Numbered from the stretch's first letter, positions 33,433 to 42,855 are shown. The stretch: DNA of 64,000 nucleotides from Nitrospira sp. (GCA_002634385.1 NSJL01000002.1:209982-273981), one strand, 5' to 3'. Notes: a model not told the origin generated them from the sequence alone. Numbers and translations: made by a program.

Positions 33433-34877
33433 TTCAGTATCTCCACTGCCTTATGGAACCATTGATTGAGAAAGTCCGGTATATACAGCCCCAAGATCAG
33501 CACAAGGGCCATATGCAAAAGCACCGGAATATGGGCTGCTTTCATGGGTTTCTGGTAGGACGGCACCTCCCCGGCAACCATGGCCTGCACTTTCCGGAAA
33601 AGGGCGGCGAACGCAACCGCGAGGCCGAGAAGAAGAAAAGGCGTCATGAGAGGAGCCTCCTTTATCGTAGCGGTCAGGATCAGGAATTCGCTGGTGAACA
33701 CCCCGAAGGGGGGCATGCCGACAATGGCCATGGCGCCGAACATCATTCCCCATCCCACGGGGGGGTTCCCCTTGATGAGTCCCCGTATCCTGTCCATCTC
33801 CTGGGTCATATGCATCTGCGCCGCATGGCCGACGGTGAAGAAAAGGGAGGACTTGGCAAGACTATGGACAAGCATGTGCAGCAGCGCGCCGTAGGTCGCA
33901 ATAGGACCTCCCAGTCCGAACGCAAACGTCGCGATCCCCATATGCTCGATGGACGAATAGGAGAACATCCGTTTGATATCCTTCTGCCTGAGCAGGGAAA
34001 AAGCTGCGACGAGGAGCGAAAGGATCCCGAACCCCATCATGATGTCGCCTGCATGGTGGGTATGGGTCGACCCGTCCACAAGGGCCTTGCACCTGACAAG
34101 GGCGTAGAGGGCGATATTCAGCAGCAATCCCGAGAGCACGGCTGAAATGGGGGTCGGGCCCTCGCTGTGCGCATCGGGAAGCCAGTTATGAAGGGGTACC
34201 AGGCCCACCTTTGTGCCGTAGCCGACCATCAGGAAGACAAAGGCAAGGGACAGAACCGTCGGTTCGAGCTTTCCGCTCAGCTCGATAAGATTCGTCCAGA
34301 GGAGCGCTTCTCCTCCCTCCCCCAGGACCTTTTCCGCGGCGAAATACAGGAGAACGGTCCCGAAGAGCGCCTGGGCGATGCCGACGCCGCAAAGGATGAA
34401 GTATTTCCATGCCGCCTCGATGGCGGTCGGCGTGCGGTAGAGGGAGACCAGCAGTACCGTGGAAAGGGTGGCAAGCTCCATCGCGATCCACAACACACCG
34501 ACATTGTTCGTAAGGAGACAGAGGAGCATGGCGAAGATGAAGAGCTGGAACATCGCATGGTAGAAACGCATCCCCCAATGGCCGACCCGTCCGTGTTCCC
34601 GTTCGCGCCTCATGTACCTCCTGCTGAAGACGGCGGTCGTCATCGAGACAAAAGCGGTCAGCACGGCCAGGTAGACGCTGAAGGCGTCGACAAAAAAGAA
34701 TTTTTCCCCCGCGAGCAGGGGACCTTCGCTGTAAACCTCCAGGGCAAGTGCGACGCCCGCAACAAAAGTGGCGGCCGAGCCCGCAATATTGACCTCGGGC
34801 GCGCGCTTTCTGTCCCCCATAAACGCGAGGACAACGGCGGCAAGGAGCGGAATACCCAGAAGGATAAGCAGCGGCAT
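33429..34877 (-). CDS. Antiporter-like subunit, HyfF/NuoL/M/N family
   Basis: The 482-aa polytopic protein has about 14 helices of the proton-translocating Mrp/Nuo antiporter family. Conserved features include the broken-helix region with KVGLVPLHNWLPDAHSEGPTP and the later SYSSIEHMGIATFAFGLG, both carrying channel residues (Lys, His, Glu). It is one of two ion-pumping candidates in this operon; the other is the 36507-38552 gene. AAGGAGGAGG is an excellent ribosome binding site, better than those of its neighbours. It overlaps the downstream large-subunit gene by 4 bp and starts 1 bp after the HyfE-like gene. Confidence 0.9.
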   Translation of the reverse strand: MPLLILLGIPLLAAVVLAFMGDRKRAPEVNIAGSAATFVAGVALALEVYSEGPLLAGEKFFFVDAFSVYLAVLTAFVSMTTAVFSRRYMRREREHGRVGHWGMRFYHAMFQLFIFAMLLCLLTNNVGVLWIAMELATLSTVLLVSLYRTPTAIEAAWKYFILCGVGIAQALFGTVLLYFAAEKVLGEGGEALLWTNLIELSGKLEPTVLSLAFVFLMVGYGTKVGLVPLHNWLPDAHSEGPTPISAVLSGLLLNIALYALVRCKALVDGSTHTHHAGDIMMGFGILSLLVAAFSLLRQKDIKRMFSYSSIEHMGIATFAFGLGGPIATYGALLHMLVHSLAKSSLFFTVGHAAQMHMTQEMDRIRGLIKGNPPVGWGMMFGAMAIVGMPPFGVFTSEFLILTATIKEAPLMTPFLLLGLAVAFAALFRKVQAMVAGEVPSYQKPMKAAHIPVLLHMALVLILGLYIPDFLNQWFHKAVEILK

Positions 34878-34878
34878 A

Positions 34879-35544
34879 TCAGTCCTCCTCCTTCAGCCGT
34901 GCCATCTGTTCCACGTCGAGGCTGTCAAAGGTGGTATTTATGTGAAAAAAGAAGATACCGAAGATGAAAGCCGCTATCAATATATCGATCGCCACCCCCA
35001 GCTCCACCACGAGGGGCATGCCGTAGGTGGCGCTGGTTGCGGCAAAAAAGAGACCGTTTTCCATGGCGAGGAAGCCGATGATCTGGGTGACGGCATGTCT
35101 CCTCGTGATCATCATCAGGAGCCCGATCATGACGGTAGCGAGGGCTATGGCGAGAATCGACCGGGTCACGAAGGTGGAAAGCTCGCGGACCGGCGCCGTC
35201 AGGTGATAGGAAAATATCACGAGGGCGATGCCGATGATCATCGTGAGGGGTACATTCACCACCGTTTCGATCTCTTTCCTGATCCTGAGCTTATGGATTA
35301 GGGAATGGAGAATATAGGGCAGCAGGATGACCTTCAGGGTAAGGGTCAGGACCGATGAGATGTAGAGGTGATGCCTGCTCGCCATATAGCCGACCACGGC
35401 CGTGCTGATCGAAAGAAACACCCCCTGCCACGCGAAAAGATGAATAAGACCGTAGATCCTCCTCTGCACGAGCATGCCGAAGGCGGTCAGGAGAACCATC
35501 GCCGCAAAGAAACTGACAATCTGCGCCATAATCTGTATATTCAT
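34879..35544 (-). CDS. HyfE-like membrane subunit (NuoK-related)
   Basis: The 221-aa hydrophobic protein has about six to seven transmembrane helices. The C-terminal half resembles NuoK/MnhC: TRRHAVTQIIGFLAMENGLFF contains the conserved membrane glutamate, followed by VELGVAIDILIAAFIFG. This matches HyfE. It should form part of the proton-translocating arm. It lies 15 bp after the HyfC-like gene and 1 bp before the HyfF-like gene, in the operon's fixed order. The charged tail (DVEQMARLKEED) faces the cytoplasm. Confidence 0.88.
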   Translation of the reverse strand: MNIQIMAQIVSFFAAMVLLTAFGMLVQRRIYGLIHLFAWQGVFLSISTAVVGYMASRHHLYISSVLTLTLKVILLPYILHSLIHKLRIRKEIETVVNVPLTMIIGIALVIFSYHLTAPVRELSTFVTRSILAIALATVMIGLLMMITRRHAVTQIIGFLAMENGLFFAATSATYGMPLVVELGVAIDILIAAFIFGIFFFHINTTFDSLDVEQMARLKEED

Positions 35545-35559
35545 ATTATTCTTGGCATG

Positions 35560-36510
35560 TCACTCCAGGATGAAATGGGAGAGCATTCCCAGCGTCGCCA
35601 GCAGGAACGCAGCTCCAAGGAATTCGGTCACGCGGAAAAGACGCATTTTTGCAAGGCCCGTCTCGATGAGCACCAGCACGATTCCCGCAACCCCGAGCTT
35701 CAGCACGAGATACAGGAGCGCTGCGGGGACCATCAGCATCTCCCCTTCCCCCGCGATTCCCCAGGGGAAGAAGGCCGCAGCTCCCAGGGCCATAAAAAGA
35801 AAAAGCTTCATCATGCCCGCCCATTCGATAAGGGCGAGGTATCTTCCCGAATATTCGAGGAGCATCGCCTCGTGTATCATGGTCAGCTCAAGATGCGTCG
35901 AAGGGTTGTCCACGGGAATCCTGCCCGTCTCCGCCAGTGCGATCATGACAAAGGCGAAGAAAGCGAAGGCGAGGGAGGGCCTCAGTATTCCATGAATATC
36001 GCTGTGGGCAATCACCTGGGCGATCTGGGAAAGGGAAGTGGACTTGCTCGCCAGCGACATCGTAAAGACCGCCATGAGCATTGCCGGTTCGGCAAGGGAA
36101 GCGATCATCATCTCACGGCTTGAACCCATTCCGCCGAAAGCAGTGCCGGTATCCATGCCTGCCAGGGCGGTAAAGAACCGGGCAATGGCGAAAAGCGCAA
36201 CAAGGGCAATGACATCCGCCGTAACCGCCAGGGGGAGGTCCACCGACAGGATCGGGATGATTCCCCCGGCAAGGAGGGTCGCCCCAAACACGAGATAGGG
36301 CGTAAAGCGGAAGATCCATGAGGCGTTTTCCGCCAGCACCACGTCTTTCGCAAAGAGCTTCGCGATATCCCGGTACGGCTGGAAAAGGCGCGGCGCTTTC
36401 CGCCCCTGCGACCAGCACTTCACCATCCTCACCCACCCGGTGAAGAGGGGAGCAGCAGCAAGAAGGAGCGAAAGCTGCAGTATCTCTATGAGGAAGGGGG
36501 ATAGATTCAT
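35560..36510 (-). CDS. HyfC/NuoH-like membrane subunit
   Basis: The 316-aa protein with about eight helices belongs to the NuoH/HycD/HyfC family, which connects the soluble redox module to the membrane arm. Typical segments are GRKAPRLFQPYRDIAKLF near residue 35, the loop ETGRIPVDNPSTHLELTMIHE near 210-230 and MKLFLFMALGAAAFFPWG. Its ATG overlaps the stop of the HyfB-like gene by 4 bp. All expected NuoH loop glutamates of that region seem present. Confidence 0.9.
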   Translation of the reverse strand: MNLSPFLIEILQLSLLLAAAPLFTGWVRMVKCWSQGRKAPRLFQPYRDIAKLFAKDVVLAENASWIFRFTPYLVFGATLLAGGIIPILSVDLPLAVTADVIALVALFAIARFFTALAGMDTGTAFGGMGSSREMMIASLAEPAMLMAVFTMSLASKSTSLSQIAQVIAHSDIHGILRPSLAFAFFAFVMIALAETGRIPVDNPSTHLELTMIHEAMLLEYSGRYLALIEWAGMMKLFLFMALGAAAFFPWGIAGEGEMLMVPAALLYLVLKLGVAGIVLVLIETGLAKMRLFRVTEFLGAAFLLATLGMLSHFILE

Positions 36511-38552
36511 TTCACAAATAGTAAAAGCACGATAATCGTTATAAAAGAATAGATGAGATATGCCTGGATCCGGCCTTGCTGGAGCTTCCCCACTTTCCGG
36601 GATATCCGGAAGCTCATCCCGGCGACCGGCCGGTACAGCCAGCCCCAGAAGCGGTCACGCACCCTGAGGTAGTACGTGAGCCTGCGCGGAAAGGCGCTGT
36701 GGGCCGATTGAGGGGTCAGCCGCACCTGCTCCTTTATGTTGAAAAGGAATCCGAATATCCTCCTCAGGGGCATGGAAAACGAGGTCCCGTTATACTGCAT
36801 CCTCTCGGTGAGCTTCTCGAACCCGCAGTCCCAGAGGGGCACGCGGTGGAGAGTCCCCGGCCTGACATGGAGGAGCACGTATGCGGACACTACGACAACC
36901 AGGATACCCGAAAACACGATGATCCCCGAATAGGATGCCCTTTCGGGTGCGACGGGGGTCAGCCACAGCCATCCGTGTGTCCCTGCAGACACGCTTATGG
37001 GAGCGCCCACTATCTGCACGGGAACACTATCCATCCATCCGATGAAAAGGCTCGGCAGGATTCCCAAAAGCAGGCAACCCGCGGCAGTCATGATCATGCC
37101 CGTTTTCATCGTCCAGTCCGCCTCGTGAACGCGGATTTTATGCCGGCCCCTCCAGTGCCCCAGGAAGGTCGTACCGAAGGCCTTCACAAAACAGGCAGCC
37201 GAGAGGGCGGCAGTGAGGGCGAAAAGCGCCGCGCCCACCGGCATGAGCAGCTTCAGCAGAGGTGCGGGCAGGGACGGTGAAAGGAGAAACGCCTGAAAGG
37301 TGAGCCACTCGGAGACAAACCCGTTAAACGGCGGAAGCGCGGATATGGAAATGCAGCCGATAAGAAAGAGAACCGCTGTCCACGGCATCATATGGATAAG
37401 TCCCCCCATCTCCTCCATGGTACGCTCCCGGGTGGCATGCAGCACGGACCCCGCACCCATAAAAAGGAGGCCTTTGAACAGGGCGTGGTTCAGCGCATGG
37501 TAGAGTCCCGCAGTAAGCGCAAGGGCGGCGATAAGCGGCAGCCGGAACGAGGTGAATACCATGCACAGACCGATGCTTATGAAAACAAGCCCTACATTCT
37601 CGATACTCGAGTAAGCAAGGAGCCTCTTCAAGTCGTTCTGCATGAGGGCATACAGCACCCCGCTGATCGCTGAAAGCAGGCCGAACATCATTACGAGGGC
37701 GCCCCACCACCAGGGAAATATTTCGATGAGATCAAAGGTAACCCGTATCACCCCGTATACGGCGGTTTTGAGCATGAGGCCGCTCATCAGGGCGGAGACA
37801 TTGGAAGGCGCTACCGGATGGGCTTCGGGCAGCCATACATGCAGGGGAACGATGCCTGCTTTTGCGGCAAAGCCGGAGAAGGCGAGAAGAAATGCCGCCG
37901 TTGCCCATCCCGCCGGAAAGGTTGCGGCGCGCATTGCGTCGAAGGAGTAGCCGCTGAAATCCCTGAACCCCGTGGCAAGTCCGGCCATTACGCCGAAGGA
38001 CAGGAGGATAGCGACAGCGCCAATATGTGCGATGACAATATAGAGGAAAGCGGCCCTCCTGTTCTCCGGCCGCTCGTCCTCGTACAGAACGAGAAAATAG
38101 GAGGCTGCAGCCATCAACTCCCATGCAATGAGAAAAATCAGGGCGTCATCGGCAAGCACCACCGTGATCATGCCTGCAAGGAAAAGGGAGCTGAAAACGA
38201 TGAGCCGCGCCACCGGCCGGTGCCCCAGGAACCCCCTGACATAGCCGACCGAATAGACCGAGACGCAGAAGGCAAGCAATCCGATCGTTGTGAGAAAAAA
38301 ACCCGAGAGGGGGTCGAGACGCAGGTGAAACGGTAAATCGGGCAGCCCAAGGGCAAGAACGGCCCTTTCCGTGGCGCCCCCTCCCACCGCCCCGATTCCC
38401 GCTGCAACCGCCGTCAGAGAGGCAATCGCCGCCGTACCATAGCACACCGTAATCATGAGCCTCTCGTTCCTCCTGAAGAAAGGAACAAGGGCCGCCTGCA
38501 CCAAAAAAAGCAGAACGGACAGCAGCGCGCTCTCCAGAGGGGAAAAAATCAT
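36507..38552 (-). CDS. HyfB/NuoL-like antiporter subunit
   Basis: The 681-aa protein has about 16 helices: a NuoL/Mrp-type proton-translocating core (KAGIVPLHVWLPEAHPVAPS, SYSSIENVGLVFISIGL) and a C-terminal extension of about 200 residues ending in further helices, as in HyfB. MELMAASYF-like features (AWELMAAASYFLVLYEDE) hold the conserved early glutamate. It is the second gene of the operon: its ATG overlaps the stop of the HTH-EIIA gene by 4 bp. With the 33429-34877 subunit it gives this complex two antiporter-like modules. Confidence 0.9.
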   Translation of the reverse strand: MIFSPLESALLSVLLFLVQAALVPFFRRNERLMITVCYGTAAIASLTAVAAGIGAVGGGATERAVLALGLPDLPFHLRLDPLSGFFLTTIGLLAFCVSVYSVGYVRGFLGHRPVARLIVFSSLFLAGMITVVLADDALIFLIAWELMAAASYFLVLYEDERPENRRAAFLYIVIAHIGAVAILLSFGVMAGLATGFRDFSGYSFDAMRAATFPAGWATAAFLLAFSGFAAKAGIVPLHVWLPEAHPVAPSNVSALMSGLMLKTAVYGVIRVTFDLIEIFPWWWGALVMMFGLLSAISGVLYALMQNDLKRLLAYSSIENVGLVFISIGLCMVFTSFRLPLIAALALTAGLYHALNHALFKGLLFMGAGSVLHATRERTMEEMGGLIHMMPWTAVLFLIGCISISALPPFNGFVSEWLTFQAFLLSPSLPAPLLKLLMPVGAALFALTAALSAACFVKAFGTTFLGHWRGRHKIRVHEADWTMKTGMIMTAAGCLLLGILPSLFIGWMDSVPVQIVGAPISVSAGTHGWLWLTPVAPERASYSGIIVFSGILVVVVSAYVLLHVRPGTLHRVPLWDCGFEKLTERMQYNGTSFSMPLRRIFGFLFNIKEQVRLTPQSAHSAFPRRLTYYLRVRDRFWGWLYRPVAGMSFRISRKVGKLQQGRIQAYLIYSFITIIVLLLFVK

Positions 38553-39235
38553 TTCTCCCCTCCGAAGATTTCCGTTTCCTTCCCGGCAAACGCCTCGTAA
38601 AGCTCTTCAGGAGACTCTCTCTTCAAAGCCGCCAGGATATCCTGCTCTTTCAGCAGCCGCAACAATTTTGCCTGAATCCTCAGGAAACGCTGCTCGCTTT
38701 TCGGGAAGATGAAAAAGAGGGTATCCACCGCCTCTTTATCCAATGCTCCGAAAGGGATGGGATTTGCAAGACAACAGAGGGCGATGGAAGAGAGCGGTGC
38801 GGTAAACTCCTTGAAAGGGCGCGGGTGAGGAAAGGCAATCCCGTGGCCTACGGCGGTCGGACAGATGCGCTCCCTGCTCATGATGGCATCAAAAAGCCTT
38901 TTAGGGTCCAGTTCGGGGATGCGCATCCGTATCAGCTCCAGCGATGCGGAAATTGCCTCTTCTTTTGTTCCTCCGCTGACCCGGTAATAAATTCCGCCTC
39001 TTCTGAGAAATTCGGCAATGGAGATGGACTCCTCATCTGCGCGGGTGGGGTTCCCGACAGCGGTCTCATAGGAGAATTCTCTCGTATCCTCCATCCAGGA
39101 GGTAATCTCTCTCCTGTCGAAGCGCCACTGACCTCCCACCCTGAAACAGGGGATCGTCTCATTCTTTATCATCCTGTATATCGTCTTCTCCGATACACTG
39201 AGGAGAGCGGCGACATCTTTTACACTCATGTCCAT
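38549..39235 (-). CDS. Helix-turn-helix and PTS EIIA (PtsN-like) regulator
   Basis: The 228-aa protein joins an excisionase/MerR-type helix-turn-helix (residues 4-53; SVKDVAALLSVSEKTIYRMI, VGGQWRFDRREI) to a PTS EIIA type 2 domain (about 70-220). The phosphorylatable histidine is in GHGIAFPHPR, so phosphorylation by HPr/NPr is possible. Similar DNA-binding PtsN-like proteins exist, but leading a membrane-complex operon is notable. It is the first gene after a consensus-like promoter and overlaps the HyfB-like gene by 4 bp, hinting at autoregulation or control of complex activity by PTS state. ATG at 39235 or at 39229 are both possible starts. Confidence 0.88.
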   Translation of the reverse strand: MDMSVKDVAALLSVSEKTIYRMIKNETIPCFRVGGQWRFDRREITSWMEDTREFSYETAVGNPTRADEESISIAEFLRRGGIYYRVSGGTKEEAISASLELIRMRIPELDPKRLFDAIMSRERICPTAVGHGIAFPHPRPFKEFTAPLSSIALCCLANPIPFGALDKEAVDTLFFIFPKSEQRFLRIQAKLLRLLKEQDILAALKRESPEELYEAFAGKETEIFGGEK

Positions 39236-39276
39236 ATCTGTCTATAAATGTCCAAAATTGGGCGATAATGGGATTA

Positions 39277-39305
39277 ATAATACCTGTTATTCTGATTTTT
39301 GTCAA
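39277..39305 (-). promoter_or_regulatory. Ehr operon promoter
   Basis: On the minus strand, TTGACA (39305-39300), a 17-base spacer and TATTAT (39282-39277) lie about 40 bp upstream of the HTH-EIIA start. The -35 and spacer are ideal. Confidence 0.7.
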
Positions 39306-39412
39306 ACAAAAAGCCAGGAAAAAATAGGTAAAGGTAAAGAGTAAGGCAGGAAAGACCAAAGAAAAAGTTAGAGACAAAAAACGTCCGAAAAAGAGAAATG
39401 CGGTAGAGCGAT

Positions 39413-39580
39413 TGTCATTCCGGACAAGCCGGAATGACAAATTCCCTGGTGCTCTCTTTTCGGAATGACGGTCTGCCAAGTACGGTTTATTTTGCCAGAC
39501 GCTCTAAGCCGGAAAGAGGAAACAGCAGTTTTTCTTTGTCTCTCTCTGCTGTACTCTGTCGTTCTCTGTCTTACTCTGTT
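39413..39580. repeat. Palindromic repeat and pyrimidine tract
   Basis: TGTCATTCCGG (39413-39423) pairs perfectly with CCGGAATGACA (39429-39439); a further half site CGGAATGACGG follows. From 39517 a pyrimidine tract of TCTGTCTTACTCTG-like units runs to the end of the stress-protein gene. The whole 39306-39582 gap has no gene. Confidence 0.6.
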
Positions 39581-39582
39581 TT

Positions 39583-40470
39583 TCAGGGTACCAGGAGGGT
39601 GGGTAGCTCCGATGTCTCCGCTATCCGGTGAGAGACGCTCCCCAGGATGAGCCCGTGCAGGCGGTCCTTTCCCGTAGTTCCCCCTGTGATCATGCTCGCA
39701 TTGAACTCCCGGGATATCTGGATTATTTCCTGCACCTCATTTCCAGCCGAGAGATGGGGATCCGCGTCGACGCCCGCTTCCCGCAGGGCCCTGCAATACT
39801 GCTCCAGCCTTTCCCTGCTTTCCTGCTCGATACGCGACAGTTCGGGTTGCTCGAGTCCCTTGGCGATCTTGTCTCCGATGATATGGGTCACCATGACCTT
39901 CTTCACGATACTGCCGAGCGTCAACAGAAACTCCAGCGCCCTGCCGGAAGCGGGGGACCAGTCGGTGGCAAGGAGGGGTCTCTCGAAAATGCGGTCATTG
40001 GTGCGGGTGACGATCTCTCCGTTCCACTCGAACTGAACCATGTACTTATGGACGAGCACCGGCCGGCGGGTCCGCCGTAAAATATCCATGGTGCGGGAGC
40101 CGATAAATAATTCCTCCATTCCGGTCTGTCTCTTTTTCCCGGTGACGATCAGGTCCACCCCCTCCTCATCGGCGATGGAAAGAATCCGGGGGACCGGGTC
40201 TCCCACCTCGATGACCACCCTGCTCCCGATCCCTTCTCTCTCCAGCGCCTTCTGCCAGGCTTCGAAGCGGATCCTCGCCTCCTGACGCAGGTGCTCTTCC
40301 TCTTCCTTCAGATATCCCCCGAAAGGGACAAAGGCAACCTCGTCCCGCGGGATGATATGGACAAGGAGTATCTCCCGGAGGCCGGCTTCCTTCAGGACAA
40401 AGAGGGACTCCAGGGTATTGAAGGCAAGCTCCCTGAACTGCGTCGGAAAAAGGATTTTCTCAATCTTCAT
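39583..40470 (-). CDS. Tandem universal stress protein
   Basis: The 295-aa protein has two UspA-like domains (about 1-140 and 155-295). The first loop reads VTGKKRQTGMEELFIGSRT, the second ITGGTTGKDRLHGLILGSVS, so the nucleotide-binding glycine pattern is more complete in the second. It is a distant paralogue of the 11433-12305 protein. The ribosome binding site is weak (GGGGGTAG). It lies 53 bp downstream of the NhaD-like gene on the same strand and could share its transcript. The function is probably stress-linked regulation of the adjacent transporter, which is inference. Confidence 0.85.
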   Translation of the reverse strand: MKIEKILFPTQFRELAFNTLESLFVLKEAGLREILLVHIIPRDEVAFVPFGGYLKEEEEHLRQEARIRFEAWQKALEREGIGSRVVIEVGDPVPRILSIADEEGVDLIVTGKKRQTGMEELFIGSRTMDILRRTRRPVLVHKYMVQFEWNGEIVTRTNDRIFERPLLATDWSPASGRALEFLLTLGSIVKKVMVTHIIGDKIAKGLEQPELSRIEQESRERLEQYCRALREAGVDADPHLSAGNEVQEIIQISREFNASMITGGTTGKDRLHGLILGSVSHRIAETSELPTLLVP

Positions 40471-40523
40471 TTGCGGCTACCCCCGTTGCGTAAAATGGAA
40501 GAGCTAGGGTGTGCAGGTATACC

Positions 40524-41894
40524 CTAAAAGAAAACAAAAGTGATCACCAGAAAGACCGGCATCAGAATCGTGAGAGAGTACTTTATCACGTATCCGAAAA
40601 AGCTCGGCATGGGGACACCCGCCTCTTCCGCAATGGAACGCACGAGGAAGTTCGGGGCGTTCCCTATATACGTAACTGCCCCGAAAAAGACGGCACCCGC
40701 GGAGATCGCCTCCAGGTACAGCTCCCTCTCCCGTATCAGCTGCGCAACGGCCTTTGTCTCGGGTATCCCCGGATAGAACCCCCCCAGGGCGGTACTGAGA
40801 AAAGTCAGATAGGTAGGTGCATTATCGAGGAAGCTCGAGAGAATTCCGGTAATCCAGAAATAATGGACAGGCTCCCGCACCGCGCCGGTCAGGAAGCCCA
40901 GCGCCCCCTGCTCTCCTGCCTGGAGGATCTTCAGGCAGGGGAGCATGGTCAGAAATATCCCGGCGAAGAGCACCGCCACCTCTTTTATGGGGGCCCAGGA
41001 GAACTCATTGTCCTCACGCACCCGCCGCGGCGTCACCACCAGGGAAACAAAGCTTATAAGGAGAAGGAGAGCATCCCGCACCAGGTCCTGCAGGGCACGG
41101 TGCATCCCGAACAGGGATATCTCCCTCCAGTGGACCGTCCCGCTCAGGAGGACCGCTCCCACCACGCCGAGGAGCAGCAGGAAGTTATATCCCCCTTCCA
41201 CGCGCAACGGCTCCTTTTCTTTTTCTTCAGGGGGAAGAGAGGGGCTTTCCCTGGTGAAGAAATACCTGTCCAGAAAATAGTAGACGACGAGCAGAACCCC
41301 TGCAGCAAGAGCCATATGCGGCAGAATTGCAAGGGTCCAGAAAAAGGGCACCCCGATGAGAAAGCCGAGAAAGAGGGGGGGATCCCCCAGGGGAGTGAGC
41401 GCCCCCCCGATATTGGCCACGAGGAAGATAAAAAAGACCACTATGAAGGTCCTGTGCTTCCGGTGGGCGTTGGCCCTCAGAAGGGGGCGTATCAGGAGCA
41501 TGGCGGCCCCGGTGGTACCCATCCACGAGGCCAGCAGGGTTCCCACGGCAAGAATCCCGGTATTGAGGAGAGGGGTGCCGCGCAGGCTTCCCCGTATCAG
41601 GATTCCCCCCGATATGGTATAAAGCGCCCCCAGGAGAATGATAAAGGGAAGGTAATCGGCAACCATGAGGTGGAGAAAGTCGTGAACGACTCCTCCTCCC
41701 TGCAGGAAAAGGAGAAGGGCAACGATTATCACTGACCAGAAGACGGAGACCTGAACGAAGTAATGATGCCAGAACCGCGGCGCGACGAGGGGGAACAGGG
41801 CGATAGAGAGCAGCATGCCCGCAAAGGGGACCGTGCTCCACAGCGGCAGCATCGCCCCCAGGGACACAGCCGGCACGAGAGCGTCAGCCTGCAT
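40524..41894 (-). CDS. NhaD-like sodium/proton antiporter
   Basis: The 456-aa inner-membrane protein has about 12 helices of the ion transporter superfamily (NhaD/ArsB type). Characteristic stretches are WMGTTGAAMLLIRPLLRAN and VANIGGALTPLGDPPLFLGF, with the conserved GDPP, and later FLDNAPTYLTFL, matching the NhaD DNAP region. It should exchange Na+ for H+. GGAGGAAAC precedes the ATG. A universal stress protein gene follows on the same strand. The specific ion cannot be proved from sequence. Confidence 0.88.
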   Translation of the reverse strand: MQADALVPAVSLGAMLPLWSTVPFAGMLLSIALFPLVAPRFWHHYFVQVSVFWSVIIVALLLFLQGGGVVHDFLHLMVADYLPFIILLGALYTISGGILIRGSLRGTPLLNTGILAVGTLLASWMGTTGAAMLLIRPLLRANAHRKHRTFIVVFFIFLVANIGGALTPLGDPPLFLGFLIGVPFFWTLAILPHMALAAGVLLVVYYFLDRYFFTRESPSLPPEEKEKEPLRVEGGYNFLLLLGVVGAVLLSGTVHWREISLFGMHRALQDLVRDALLLLISFVSLVVTPRRVREDNEFSWAPIKEVAVLFAGIFLTMLPCLKILQAGEQGALGFLTGAVREPVHYFWITGILSSFLDNAPTYLTFLSTALGGFYPGIPETKAVAQLIRERELYLEAISAGAVFFGAVTYIGNAPNFLVRSIAEEAGVPMPSFFGYVIKYSLTILMPVFLVITFVFF

Positions 41895-41998
41895 GTTTCC
41901 TCCGGTACATGCCCTCTATTCTATAACGGAACGCAGAAAAAATACAGCGGGGAAGGCAGCCGCAGCCTCTCTCGTCCACCGCGGCTCCCTCCTTCCCC

Positions 41999-42451
41999 TT
42001 ATTTTTTTCCGGCCGGCTGCACCTTCTTCATCTCCGCAACCCGTGTGCCCATCTCCGCCCGCTGTTTTTCGCTGAACATTTCCTGGGCGTTCGCAAAGAC
42101 ATCCTCCTCCTCATCCTCGACATGCTGCTCCACACTTTCCTTAAGGACGGAAAGCTTGGCGTCCCAGTATTCATCCTTCTGCATACCGCTCAGCTCTTCG
42201 AGAAGCAGTTTGGCGACATGGTGCTCCTCGATGGCCTTCAGTATCATGGGACGGAGGTCGTCGTCCTCCCTGAAGGGCGGATAAAAGATATCCTCTTCCC
42301 CCGCCGTGTGCAGATCGAGGGCCTCTTTGAGCTCCTCGAACACCCTGTCCTTATCGCCGTCTTTTGATTTCTCCCCCCTCATCTGGTCCAGCTTGTCGAA
42401 CAGCGACAATACCGCTTCGTGGTCCTGACGTAAAAAGTCGAGAATGTCCAT
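41999..42451 (-). CDS. Hemerythrin HHE domain protein
   Basis: The 150-aa four-helix di-iron protein is a paralogue of the one at 169-627. Ligand regions are DHEAVLSLFD, LHTAGEEDIFY, EEHHVAKLLLEE and HVEDEEEDVF. AAGGAGG precedes the ATG. The C-terminal tail KKVQPAGKK is basic. Having two such proteins suggests O2 or NO handling, or iron storage, in a microaerophilic or anaerobic lifestyle. It appears monocistronic. Confidence 0.9.
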   Translation of the reverse strand: MDILDFLRQDHEAVLSLFDKLDQMRGEKSKDGDKDRVFEELKEALDLHTAGEEDIFYPPFREDDDLRPMILKAIEEHHVAKLLLEELSGMQKDEYWDAKLSVLKESVEQHVEDEEEDVFANAQEMFSEKQRAEMGTRVAEMKKVQPAGKK

Positions 42452-42740
42452 TATCGCCTCCTTACTGTATGTTCCTGTGAGTACCTCTGCTCGCCGGCAA
42501 TCGACCCCCTCTGCCCTCCGGAAAGGGCGCAGCCCCTGTAAGGGCAGGGGTAGAAGAAGAAAAACCCTTTACTTGCAAGGAAGTGGTAGCAGAAGACATA
42601 GAGGGGAAACGAGAGCGAGGCGGCATGTTCTTGAACCCTGCCCTACCCGAATGACACGCACGAACTCTAAATAAATTTGACCACAAAAAAAGGGAAAACT
42701 CAAGGAGGCAGGGCATAGTCAGGAATACAACCGCGGCTAA

Positions 42741-42855
42741 CTCCCCCTCCCCCCCTCTTACTCTAAGAGGGGGGGAATACAGACCCTCCCCTTTGGAAGA
42801 AAGGGGTGCCGGGGAATCTTCTCCTCCCCTTGAAGTAAGGGGAGGAGGGGAGGGG
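42741..42855. repeat. Cluster of GC-rich hairpins
   Basis: The arms at 42749-42760 and 42764-42775 (12 bp, 3-base loop) and at 42821-42831 and 42837-42847 (11 bp, 5-base loop) are perfect stems, with a third, weaker CCCCTTT...AAAGGGG stem between. They are related to other CCTCCCC repeats in the window. The rest of the 42452-42917 gap has no gene that I can support. Confidence 0.6.
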
